From Nitrospiraceae bacterium (GTDB lineage: Bacteria > Nitrospirota > Nitrospiria > Nitrospirales > Nitrospiraceae), in contig JAICXS010000118.1 in assembly GCA_025934615.1 (NCBI GenBank), positions 1 to 6,422 of the forward strand: 6,422 nucleotides of DNA, written 5' to 3'. Shown here in pieces: positions 1 through 5,775 of this stretch (positions are counted from its first letter, which is position 1; each line of letters opens with the position of its first letter). The notes beneath the pieces were generated by a model, which saw only the letters and a list, made by a program, of their open reading frames with translations, was not told the DNA's origin and did not search any database. The position numbers and the translations under genes are program-made.

Positions 1-341
1 GTCAAGGTGTTGGCGAATTGCAGGGCCGAATCACCGCCGAAGCTATGTCCCACCACGACGAGTTCATCCAGGCGGTTCAGCGAGTGCACAAAGTCGGCTG
101 CTGCCGATTCTTGATCCCATGGAAAGACGCGTCCGCTGACGTGCTGGCTCGCAAACGTCGTGTCGAATTCCTGTCCGAGCGCTTGAAGCCCCTCTCCGCT
201 TTTCCCCTGAAACGACGCATTGGCAATGTGGTCCAATGGGCTTGATCCCGTGCCGAGGCCTGTGAAGAAGACGTAGTCCAGTCCGGTCGGCACGGCATGA
301 GCCGCCGTCGCTGTCGCGAGGACCATGCAGAGAGCCAGCAC
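1..341 (-). CDS. Exported alpha/beta hydrolase (lipase-like), N-terminal part only
   Basis: This is the N-terminal part of a minus-strand gene that leaves the window at its left edge. The clearest motif is VVVGHSFGG, encoded at about 59-33. It is the G-x-S-x-G nucleophile elbow of alpha/beta hydrolases, with the Ser codon at 44-42. It follows a predicted helix (SAAADFVHSLNRLDEL), as in lipases and esterases. Upstream lies a hydrophobic stretch (LALCMVLATATAAHA) ending in an AHA-like signal peptidase site, so the product is probably periplasmic or secreted. The acid and His of the triad lie beyond the edge. The substrate cannot be told. The start is uncertain. I give the outermost conventional codon, GTG at 341, with ATG at 326 also possible. 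Neither has a good ribosome site, and GTG leaves the signal peptide without a basic N-terminus. A purine-rich AGAAGGA at 383-377 points instead to codon ATC at 368-366. The frame is closed by TGA at 398-396. Confidence 0.8.
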   Translation of the reverse strand, partial: MLALCMVLATATAAHAVPTGLDYVFFTGLGTGSSPLDHIANASFQGKSGEGLQALGQEFDTTFASQHVSGRVFPWDQESAAADFVHSLNRLDELVVVGHSFGGDSALQFANTL

Positions 342-547
342 CTGTAATCGAAGAATGGACGTTCTGATAGTACTTATCCTTCTCTGTATATAACTTCACC
401 ATACATGGCCGATCTGCATATTGAGAATCAGCCGAAGACTTACGCAGCTTTGGAACGATGAAACTGTAGAAGGCCGAAGAGGCCGCGCTTGGCCGTAGCC
501 CGTCTCGGAATTGTTCGCCCCCGAAACCTTTACTCATTTCCATGACC

Positions 548-576
548 TTGTGGGAGTCTTGAATCGGGCTTACACT
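548..576 (+). promoter_or_regulatory. Possible sigma70-type promoter of the CHRD gene
   Basis: TTGTGG (548-553) and TACACT (571-576) are separated by 17 bases. They match the -35 and -10 consensus at only 3 and 4 of 6 positions. The predicted transcript would start about 30 bases before the ATG, which fits a short leader. This is a weak, position-based call. Confidence 0.25.
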
Positions 577-601
577 TTTGTTGCGTGGTGACGACCAACA
601 G

Positions 602-608
602 AAGGAGG
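602..608 (+). promoter_or_regulatory. Ribosome binding site deciding the CHRD start
   Basis: AAGGAGG is a near-perfect Shine-Dalgarno sequence five bases before ATG 614. It rules against the in-frame upstream start at 578. Confidence 0.85.
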
Positions 609-613
609 CAAAC

Positions 614-1225
614 ATGAGATGCTTCTCACTGGCTGTGGTTCTGATGGTTGCCTTGATCCTGCCGACGCCGATTATTTATGCCGCGCCGATTACCTTCACC
701 GCCGGCCTCACGGGTGCCGCTGAAGTTCCTCCCACCGGTTCGCCAGGCACGGGCTTCGCGACGGTGATCCTCGACCCTGCCGCCAACACCATGCATGTTG
801 ACGTCACGTTCAGCGGCCTGGAAGCGGCTACCACGGCAGCGCATATTCACTGCTGCCTGCCTTCGCCCGGTGCAACCGGCGTAAACGTTCCGGTCGCGAC
901 GACGGTTCCTGTGTTTCCTGCGTTCCCGTTAGGGGTGACCGCCGGGACGTACTCACACGACTTTAGTCTCTTGGATTCAGGCACATATAATCCGGCCTTC
1001 GTCACGGCGAACGGCGGAACAATCGCAGGCGCTGAGGCAGCATTGGTGGCCGGAATCCAAAATAGAGAGACTTATCTGAACATTCACACGACCTTGTTCC
1101 CCAATGGAGAGATCCGCGGGATTCTCGCCACCCCTGAACCTGCCACACTGCTGATGGTCCTCACCGGTTTGGTCGCGTTTGGGGCCAGCGGCTTAAGGCG
1201 ATATCGCAAAAGTGACCTTGCCTAG
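614..1225 (+). CDS. Secreted CHRD-domain protein with PEP-CTERM sorting signal
   Basis: The product has 203 residues. Residues 1-23 are a signal peptide (hydrophobic core, then IIYA before API). Residues about 26-171 match the CHRD domain: an opening FTAGLTGAAEVPPT, then HIH at 77-79, then YLNIHT (154-159) and NGEIRG (164-169), the usual closing motif of this family. CHRD was named from chordin, and its molecular role in bacteria is not well defined. The C-terminus is a textbook PEP-CTERM signal: TPEPATLL at 173-180, a hydrophobic segment, then the basic RRYRK at 195-199. In known systems an exosortase cuts at the PEP motif, and the protein is anchored or exported, often together with exopolysaccharide. 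The exosortase is not in this window. ATG 614 is chosen because AAGGAGG sits five bases upstream and the signal peptide starts there. An upstream in-frame start at 578 would add a hydrophilic extension. Two adjacent Cys (80-81) follow HIH. The gene stands alone, with 323 bases to the next one. Confidence 0.92.
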   Translation: MRCFSLAVVLMVALILPTPIIYAAPITFTAGLTGAAEVPPTGSPGTGFATVILDPAANTMHVDVTFSGLEAATTAAHIHCCLPSPGATGVNVPVATTVPVFPAFPLGVTAGTYSHDFSLLDSGTYNPAFVTANGGTIAGAEAALVAGIQNRETYLNIHTTLFPNGEIRGILATPEPATLLMVLTGLVAFGASGLRRYRKSDLA

Positions 1226-1239
1226 ACCGCTTTGAGTCT

Positions 1240-1252
1240 CCCTGAGTCAGGG
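1240..1252. repeat. Short palindrome just after the CHRD gene
   Basis: CCCTGAGTCAGGG is a perfect palindrome around a central G, beginning 15 bases after the stop codon. As RNA it could form a five-pair stem with a three-base loop, but no T-run follows. It is therefore a poor intrinsic terminator and may instead be a protein site or chance. Confidence 0.3.
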
Positions 1253-1483
1253 CTCGTCCTCTGCAAAAGGTGCTGCAAACGTAAACAGAGGCCCCAGCCG
1301 TCGCTCGACTCTTCTTGAAAGTCAGTCATTCTTCCGCTCGTCATTCTGCATCGCTCGACATTGTAATGACCCTCTGCCCGATACCTCCGCCTCGCTCATT
1401 CGTATACATACTAAGAGTGCGACGTAGAGTTGCGACGCCGTGTGCCTGACAACGGCCACCACAGAGAACTATACCGTCGCGAC

Positions 1484-1504
1484 GCAGTCTCTCATAAGGA
1501 CTGC
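1484..1504. repeat. Inverted repeat upstream of the beta-barrel gene
   Basis: GCAGTC and GACTGC are perfect six-base complements separated by nine bases. The unit ends 44 bases before ATG 1549 and directly abuts the palindrome CGTCGCGACG at 1475-1484. It could be an operator or a leader hairpin. There is no direct evidence for either. Confidence 0.35.
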
Positions 1505-1548
1505 CCATAGACGAGGCACGTGACACAGCGTGTGTTTCGTGTAACGGT

Positions 1549-2163
1549 ATGACGGATTCAGGCCGATTCGAATTGGGGCTTCGAATCTTCGTATCCACCG
1601 CATGGGTGCTCATAGTCACGACCATAGCATTTGTCCACACCGCCATTGCGCAACTGCCCGATGCCCATACGGACGTAGAATTTCGTCTAGGAGCCGGCGT
1701 CATATGTGGAACCTGCACCGACAATGATGAGGGGCTTCCACGGACCATAAAGCTGACGGCGCAGATTTTTGCGGACCGGCTCTTTCCGGTCACAACAATG
1801 GGCGATGGCGTATTTGAGATCGGTCCGTATGCAAAAGGAGCGCTTCTTGATGGCGTTCACGTTCCGCTCATTGCCGGTGGAGTGATGCTGGGGTACCGAT
1901 TCGATCATTATGAAATACTCGTGAATGGCGGTCTTGCCTATGCGACGGAACGTATTGGCGAAACGACATCCGATCGCTTGGGTCAGACGAAACACACCTA
2001 TGATCTCGGCCTTACATTGAGGTATGAGATCAATCGCTATTTCATTTCCGCTGGGTACCAGCACAATTCCGATGGGGCCAAGATTGGATTTAATTTTCTT
2101 CAGGGAAAGGGCACCAACCCTGGATACGATAATGTGTTGGTCGGAGTAGGGATGCGCTTCTGA
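1549..2163 (+). CDS. Outer-membrane beta-barrel, PagL-like (lipid A 3-O-deacylase family) candidate
   Basis: The product has 204 residues. A signal peptide covers residues 1-34 (hydrophobic run, AIA before QLPD), with a rather long N-terminal part. The rest alternates polar and apolar residues, as in a small barrel (IAGGVMLGYRF, ILVNGGLAYA, LGLTLRYEI, FISAGYQHN), and ends in Phe 204, the usual signal for barrel insertion. The C-terminal part holds H172-x-S174-D-G and then N190-P-G-Y-D194. PagL enzymes have H-x-S-N and a following N-x-G-x-E that supply the His-Ser-Glu triad. By that comparison His172 and Ser174 would be catalytic and Asp194 would replace Glu, with a longer spacer between the motifs. 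The reaction would be removal of the 3-O acyl chain from lipid A in the outer membrane. A plain OmpA-like or porin-like barrel without activity remains possible. ATG 1549 has no clear ribosome site; a TTG at 1573 is an alternative. The gene stands alone, with a likely separate promoter for the next one. Confidence 0.8.
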   Translation: MTDSGRFELGLRIFVSTAWVLIVTTIAFVHTAIAQLPDAHTDVEFRLGAGVICGTCTDNDEGLPRTIKLTAQIFADRLFPVTTMGDGVFEIGPYAKGALLDGVHVPLIAGGVMLGYRFDHYEILVNGGLAYATERIGETTSDRLGQTKHTYDLGLTLRYEINRYFISAGYQHNSDGAKIGFNFLQGKGTNPGYDNVLVGVGMRF

Positions 2164-2224
2164 TTCGACAGCCCGCACGAAGTAGTAAGTGAATCCGGCA
2201 GCTCATCGTCCCCATTTCCATATA

Positions 2225-2253
2225 TTGACTTTTATTTTTGCCTCTCGCATAGT
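2225..2253 (+). promoter_or_regulatory. Probable sigma70-type promoter for the gene at 2279
   Basis: TTGACT (2225-2230, five of six consensus bases) is followed after 17 bases by CATAGT (2248-2253, four of six). The spacer has a T-rich tract. The transcript would start near 2260, giving a very short leader that begins just before the GGAGGG ribosome site at 2269-2274. Confidence 0.5.
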
Positions 2254-2278
2254 CGCCTACCGATAGACGGAGGGACCG

Positions 2279-3505
2279 ATGTCTCAGTCTATGTGGCCTC
2301 TCGCCTTCGTTGGCATATTTTCTCGGAGGCTCCTCCTTCTCGGTTCGCTCCTTTCACTTTCGATCCCACTTGCAGTTCAAACGCCCAGCTTGGCCGCGCT
2401 GGGTTGGCCCTTTCATTCCGATCGCGATCTCATCAATAAGCTCTATACCGGCGATTTTGCCCACATCAGCGACGATAATTTCGGCCGAATGGATCTGGAA
2501 TCCGTGTTTATGGCGTTTCGGACCGATAAGAACGCAGGTCCGGATAAATGTAACGTGTTGGGCGAGAACCAATCAGCCGCGGACGTCATGGCCCGGATCG
2601 CGAAGTATATTCAGTATCTGAATACTGATCGTCAGACAGGCACGTTCCCAAGTGCTCAGTTCATGACGTTGAGCGTGCTCAGCGCTGCGGGCGACTCCCC
2701 GGGATTTTGGGCACTCAATCCCAACATGCTCGCCATGGCGATGGAGATCCATGAGCGCGGGTGCGCGAGCGAGCGGGTCCAACGTATTCGTGGAAACATG
2801 ATCCAACTTCTTGAAGAACGCATTGCCTGGCATGCGGTCAAAGATCACAGCAAAGAGATTGGCTTGATGAAGCAATCGATCGCCGCGGTAAAGAAGCAGG
2901 CGTTTGAAACGGCGGTGTCAAAAGACATGGAGTTGCCGGCGCAGTCGCCGGCGATGCGTCAACTCGGCGATATCGAGGCCCGTGGCGCGCAGGTGTCGGA
3001 TTGCGAGTACGGCCCGACGAATCCGGACAGCACGGGCTCGGAGACCGTCACGTTCTGGTATAAAGACGTCCCCATCCCCATGGCTGAGATTCTGAAACTG
3101 TCGCGCAAACATCCTTTGGCGCGGTATGGCGACATAGCGGTCATAGAATGCCCGCGGACACTGTGGGCTGCACGTCACAAGTTAGGTGAATCGCAAGGCC
3201 TGGGGCAGAGCAGAATCGAAGAGTCCGCGTTGCCTGCTGCGCACCTTCCCTTGACCGTCATGGGAAAACACAACTACGCAGTGTACCAGAACGTCAAAAA
3301 AAGCTGGATGTCCTACCAAGCCACCCACGATCCTCGCGATCAGCAGCAGGCGATCGCTGGAAAAACCCAATTACTGAGCGGCCCTTTCGGGTACGAGAAA
3401 GCATGCGAGAAAATGAAAGCGGCTAATCAGCCGCCCACGAATGTTCACTGCCAGATCGCGCAGCAATTGGCCGACGAATTCCGCGACATCCCCATGCGAC
3501 CGTGA
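2279..3505 (+). CDS. Exported protein of unknown function, Tat-like signal
   Basis: The product has 408 residues. I do not recognise the family. The N-terminus has SRRLLLL at residues 15-21 followed by a hydrophobic stretch and a likely cut near residue 39-41 (PSLAA). The paired Arg before the core resembles a twin-arginine signal, although a Sec signal would fit too. The mature part has six Cys (91, 162, 242, 291, 376, 391), an even number that fits disulfides in an oxidising compartment. Residues about 165-215 are helix-rich and charged (ERVQRIRGNMIQLLEERIAW, then KEIGLMKQSIAAVKKQAFE). The C-terminal third is soluble-looking, with no membrane segment. ATG 2279 is supported by GGAGGG four bases upstream; ATG at codon 5 is a poorer alternative. 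The next gene lies on the same strand 125 bases further and also encodes an exported unknown, so the two may be co-transcribed. No catalytic motif stands out. Confidence 0.85.
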   Translation: MSQSMWPLAFVGIFSRRLLLLGSLLSLSIPLAVQTPSLAALGWPFHSDRDLINKLYTGDFAHISDDNFGRMDLESVFMAFRTDKNAGPDKCNVLGENQSAADVMARIAKYIQYLNTDRQTGTFPSAQFMTLSVLSAAGDSPGFWALNPNMLAMAMEIHERGCASERVQRIRGNMIQLLEERIAWHAVKDHSKEIGLMKQSIAAVKKQAFETAVSKDMELPAQSPAMRQLGDIEARGAQVSDCEYGPTNPDSTGSETVTFWYKDVPIPMAEILKLSRKHPLARYGDIAVIECPRTLWAARHKLGESQGLGQSRIEESALPAAHLPLTVMGKHNYAVYQNVKKSWMSYQATHDPRDQQQAIAGKTQLLSGPFGYEKACEKMKAANQPPTNVHCQIAQQLADEFRDIPMRP

Positions 3506-3630
3506 GGCAACGGACGATGGAAGGACGGCGGTAGCGGTAGATGTGCACATTGCTTTCGCCCCAATTCTTGTCCGAGTGGAAAGGAAGTAACCTGTCGATT
3601 TGCCGTCTCCCGCAAGTTCAGAGAAGACAT

Positions 3631-4815
3631 ATGTTACCGAAAGCCCTGCCGCACGGACTCACCATCGTTCTTCTAACTTTCTTTGCCTGTCTAGCACCTC
3701 GGCCGCTCGTGGCCGCCGGCACTAGCTTTTCTGGGGCTCCGTTTATGAGCCCGAGCCAGTTTCTCAGCGAGGTGAAAGCCGTGTCGCTGACGTTTGAGCC
3801 TAATCGATCGGCAGAAACATACCTCTCCGGTGCCGAACAGCGGACATACATCGAAACCGCACTCGTCAGGTACGGGATTGCCGTGCGCCCGAACGCCCCC
3901 GTGTCCCTCCTAGTCACTTTCGAACATCGTCCATCTACCTTGAGGTCCACGACGGTGTATTCCCGCGGTTCTGAGAACAAAGATATGCAGCTTCACGATA
4001 TCATCGTCACCATGCAGTTTTTTGTCCGAGCGGCGGCATTGCGGAACGGCACATTTCATGTGCTGCTGGTTGCCCCCGCAACCGCCGCCTACAGTCTTGA
4101 TTGGACTCGTCCCCAAGACGTTTCCGTGGCGAAGGAGTTCAAGGAAAACTTTGCGAATTCGCTCACCGAGTGCCTGAAACAGATCGCCTCCGATACCAAG
4201 GGCGAGACGGCGCCATGGCCTGTCGCTTCCTGGAGCGAGAAAGACAAAGCCACCGCGGACGCGGATTTTGAGAAGCTGATGCATTCCCATCCGGCTATCG
4301 AGAAACGGCAATTCGAGGGCCTTAACGTCCTGCCGGAGCTCAAGCTGTCGCAGGCTGAAAACAACGGCGAAGTATGGGTGTGGGTTATGGCGACTCTGAG
4401 CTGGCATTGCGGCAAGTCTAAGACTCCGCCACGCAGCGAGCCGTGCGTGAAGGACTCATTGTGGCGCGAGTCATGGAACCGGTCGTTCCAGCGCCTGGGC
4501 TGGGTCGATACGCATGGGCAAGCGGCGGTGTCCCTCACCCACACGTTTGGGTGTTATCGCAAACACGCGATGCTCGACTACGTGTGGCTGTGGGACTTCG
4601 TGTCTTTGAACGAGCGGAATGTCGTGTTTGAGTTGAACGGCCGGCTGGTTCGCATGGACGTCACGATCTTTTCCACCAACCGTATGGCGATCGCTCTTGA
4701 GGCGCAAATAGAACCCACGCTGCAAGACTATCTTCCACGAAGCATATTGGACTCCTTGACGCAGATCGTGCTTGGAAATCCGCAGGTGCCGGTTATCGCC
4801 GTTCCCGGCGATTAA
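3631..4815 (+). CDS. Exported protein of unknown function
   Basis: The product has 394 residues from ATG 3631. I do not recognise the family. Residues 1-29 form a signal peptide (KALPHGL, a hydrophobic run, then LVAA before GTSF). Cys20 lies inside it but the surroundings (FFAC) are a poor lipobox. Two parts can be seen. Residues about 40-190 have an alpha/beta pattern (YIETALVRYGIAV, VSLLVTFEH, IIVTMQFFVRAA, TFHVLLVAPA). Residues about 225-385 are rich in aromatics (VWVWVM at 248-253, W258, YVWLWDF at 317-323) with Cys260, Cys272 and Cys308, and end in a strand/helix stretch without a membrane anchor. An in-frame ATG at 3541 would add 30 residues, but it would bury the signal peptide and has no well-placed ribosome site. 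ATG 3631 has a modest GAGAAG seven or so bases upstream. It follows the unknown gene at 2279 by 125 bases on the same strand, and its stop lies 46 bases from the stop of the convergent lectin gene. Confidence 0.82.
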   Translation: MLPKALPHGLTIVLLTFFACLAPRPLVAAGTSFSGAPFMSPSQFLSEVKAVSLTFEPNRSAETYLSGAEQRTYIETALVRYGIAVRPNAPVSLLVTFEHRPSTLRSTTVYSRGSENKDMQLHDIIVTMQFFVRAAALRNGTFHVLLVAPATAAYSLDWTRPQDVSVAKEFKENFANSLTECLKQIASDTKGETAPWPVASWSEKDKATADADFEKLMHSHPAIEKRQFEGLNVLPELKLSQAENNGEVWVWVMATLSWHCGKSKTPPRSEPCVKDSLWRESWNRSFQRLGWVDTHGQAAVSLTHTFGCYRKHAMLDYVWLWDFVSLNERNVVFELNGRLVRMDVTIFSTNRMAIALEAQIEPTLQDYLPRSILDSLTQIVLGNPQVPVIAVPGD

Positions 4816-4861
4816 CCGTAAGTTCCGTACTCATTCAGCTCTAGGGTAGTTGAGAGGACGT
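4816..4861. other. Convergent gap, no terminator seen
   Basis: Only 46 bases lie between the stop codons of the plus-strand unknown gene and the minus-strand lectin-like gene. I see no GC-rich stem followed by a T-run in either direction, so transcription from either side may run into the other gene. Confidence 0.5.
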
Positions 4862-5347
4862 CTAGTCTTGAGTCCACACTTCGGGATGCCACATAATGCC
4901 ATGTTCGCAAGACCCCAGAATTGCTTTATCTCCCTCTCCCCGAGCGATGCACTTGTCGTGAATGCCCCTTAGACGTCCATCTATCAGATGCCAGATTTGA
5001 TTGGCCTTACTGTTACACTCAGAGAGTTGTATCAGGTCCCCATCGTTACCGAGGCCACTAGCCGCATCGAGGCACCATTCTGTCGGGTTCGGGGCTGTCG
5101 TCGAAATGGTTGCTTGAATCGTTCCGTCGGGCCTAAAGTGAAAGACCTTGCACACGTTGATTACGCTGGACAACATCAGCGGAGCCTGGCTTTCTAGGGC
5201 CTCATATCGTAAGCATTTGGTGAATGACAATTGACTTTCCTCATACAAATAATAATTGGATCTCGTGTCGGTGGCATGAACGATCATGGCCGGCAGCACG
5301 ACTAGCCCCATGATGAAAGATATTGACAGTATGATTCTAATCATCAT
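4862..5347 (-). CDS. Small secreted ricin-type beta-trefoil (lectin-like) protein
   Basis: The product has 161 residues. Residues 1-25 are a signal peptide (basic MMIRI, hydrophobic core, VHA before TDTRS). The mature part shows three similar units: C45...C66 with K-V-F and RPDGTI; C92-LDAAS...C111 with Q117-I-W119 and DGRL; C133-IARGE...C147 with a distant W153. This is the threefold pattern of a complete ricin-type beta-trefoil, each unit having the usual Cys pair. Only the middle unit keeps the true Q-x-W motif, so at most one sugar site may be intact. In the family such domains bind carbohydrate, usually beside a catalytic domain, but here nothing else is attached. AGGAAG at 5357-5352 supports the tandem ATGs at 5347 and 5344. 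A TTG at 5374 would add nine residues ahead of the signal. The stretch is AT-richer than its neighbours, which could reflect recent transfer. It is convergent with the gene ending at 4815. Confidence 0.82.
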   Translation of the reverse strand: MMIRIILSISFIMGLVVLPAMIVHATDTRSNYYLYEESQLSFTKCLRYEALESQAPLMLSSVINVCKVFHFRPDGTIQATISTTAPNPTEWCLDAASGLGNDGDLIQLSECNSKANQIWHLIDGRLRGIHDKCIARGEGDKAILGSCEHGIMWHPEVWTQD

Positions 5348-5438
5348 TCCACTTCCTAGAAAAGGATTGCTCAATACGTTTTGTGTTCGCCAGAAAGATC
5401 GCGAGGCTAATCTAGTACATCGTTCGGCTGTTTTTCCA

Positions 5439-5756
5439 TCAGATAAGAACGTATTGTGTCAATCGCATCGCACGTCGGATTAATCCCATTGCAGCACACC
5501 GCTCGATGCGTTTTACAACCCACATGCTACGGTCATGCTCGCGGTTTACCCCCTCGCATGCCCAGGCATTCGGGCCGTCCAGAACGAGTCTGCTTCCCTC
5601 CTTTTCAATCGCAATCGTCGGTTGTTCCGGCACGACAAGTATTGTCACCGAGCAGTTGTCCCATTCTTGGCGCGGGTCGCTTAATACGCGTTGACTGATA
5701 AAACTTTCCAGTACTCGTCTATTCTGGTAGAGTGCCGCGGCAATTCGGCATGGCAT
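5439..5756 (-). CDS. Doubtful small ORF, hypothetical protein
   Basis: This is a 105-residue open frame from ATG 5756, in the same direction as the lectin-like gene and about 90 bases upstream of it. The frame itself stays open back to 5924 inside mlaA. For the ORF: the middle part has a plausible protein pattern (VTILVVPEQPTIAIEKEG, then SRLVLDGPNAWACEG), with codon choice not unlike nearby genes, and it would fill an otherwise long gap. Against it: ATG 5756 has no ribosome site, no signal peptide or known motif is visible, and the end is Arg-rich. It could be a decayed gene fragment or chance. No function can be suggested. Confidence 0.22.
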   Translation of the reverse strand: MPCRIAAALYQNRRVLESFISQRVLSDPRQEWDNCSVTILVVPEQPTIAIEKEGSRLVLDGPNAWACEGVNREHDRSMWVVKRIERCAAMGLIRRAMRLTQYVLI

Positions 5757-5763
5757 CACAATA

Positions 5764-5770
5764 GAGGAGG
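5764..5770 (+). promoter_or_regulatory. Ribosome binding site deciding the GTG start of mlaA
   Basis: GAGGAGG lies five bases before GTG 5776. Together with the lipoprotein signal that begins at this codon, it fixes the start despite the absence of an ATG. Confidence 0.85.
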
Positions 5771-5775
5771 ACGGA

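Larger units (their letters stand above)
342..613. other. Divergent intergenic region, hydrolase / CHRD gene
   Basis: This 272-base region separates the minus-strand hydrolase from the plus-strand CHRD gene and should hold both promoters. It includes the AGAAGGA Shine-Dalgarno-like sequence of the hydrolase (383-377) and the AAGGAGG of the CHRD gene (602-608). Three GGCC tetramers sit close together around 470-500 and could form only short stems. A long minus-strand open frame runs through here from 615, but it is in a different frame from the hydrolase and looks like chance. I looked for a sigma-54 type element, as is known for some PEP-CTERM genes, and did not find a convincing GG/GC pair. 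Confidence 0.6.
1226..1548. other. 323-base non-coding stretch with short repeats
   Basis: I find no convincing gene here. The minus-strand frame open across most of it is Arg-rich, starts inside the next gene and has no ribosome site. It contains the palindrome at 1240-1252, a direct repeat TCGCTCGAC at 1301-1309 and 1351-1359, a near-tandem pair AGAGTGCGACG (1414-1424) and AGAGTTGCGACG (1426-1437), a ten-base palindrome CGTCGCGACG (1475-1484) and the inverted repeat GCAGTC/GACTGC (1484-1489, 1499-1504). No clear -35/-10 pair for the downstream gene could be picked out. Confidence 0.55.
5348..5775. other. Divergent intergenic region, lectin / mlaA
   Basis: This 428-base region separates the minus-strand lectin-like gene from plus-strand mlaA. 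A doubtful minus-strand ORF (5439-5756) occupies much of it. Toward mlaA there is a TTGACT at 5691-5696 without a well-spaced -10, and a weaker pair TTTCCA (5705-5710) / TAGAGT (5728-5733) with a 17-base spacer. A ten-base palindrome TGCCGCGGCA lies at 5733-5742, right after that possible -10, where a repressor site could be. No clear promoter for the lectin-like gene was picked out. Confidence 0.45.

Noticed and set aside
440..500. Sigma-54 type promoter before the PEP-CTERM gene
   Set aside because: A TTGGAAC-like sequence lacks the matching GC element at the right distance.
578..613. Upstream in-frame start for the CHRD gene
   Set aside because: It would place a hydrophilic 12-residue piece before the signal peptide and would translate through the strong AAGGAGG that belongs to ATG 614.
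64..615. Minus-strand open frame of 183 codons over the left end
   Set aside because: It is in a different frame from the hydrolase that carries GHSFGG and a signal peptide, it is very Arg-rich with no motif, and it begins inside the CHRD gene start. It is a shadow plus intergenic sequence.
1341..1793. Minus-strand frame of 150 codons through the 1226-1548 gap
   Set aside because: It starts inside the barrel gene, has no ribosome site and an Arg/Ser-rich, motif-free product. It is best read as an antisense shadow extended by chance.
1687..2178. Minus-strand frame of 163 codons opposite the barrel gene
   Set aside because: The plus strand has a signal peptide, barrel pattern and terminal Phe, while the antisense frame has no recognisable feature.
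3541..3630. Earlier ATG of the second unknown exported gene
   Set aside because: It adds 30 residues ahead of a clear signal peptide and lacks a well-spaced ribosome site, so ATG 3631 is preferred.
3910..4544. Overlapping minus-strand frames opposite the second unknown gene
   Set aside because: These are antisense shadows of a long plus-strand gene, with no ribosome site or motif.
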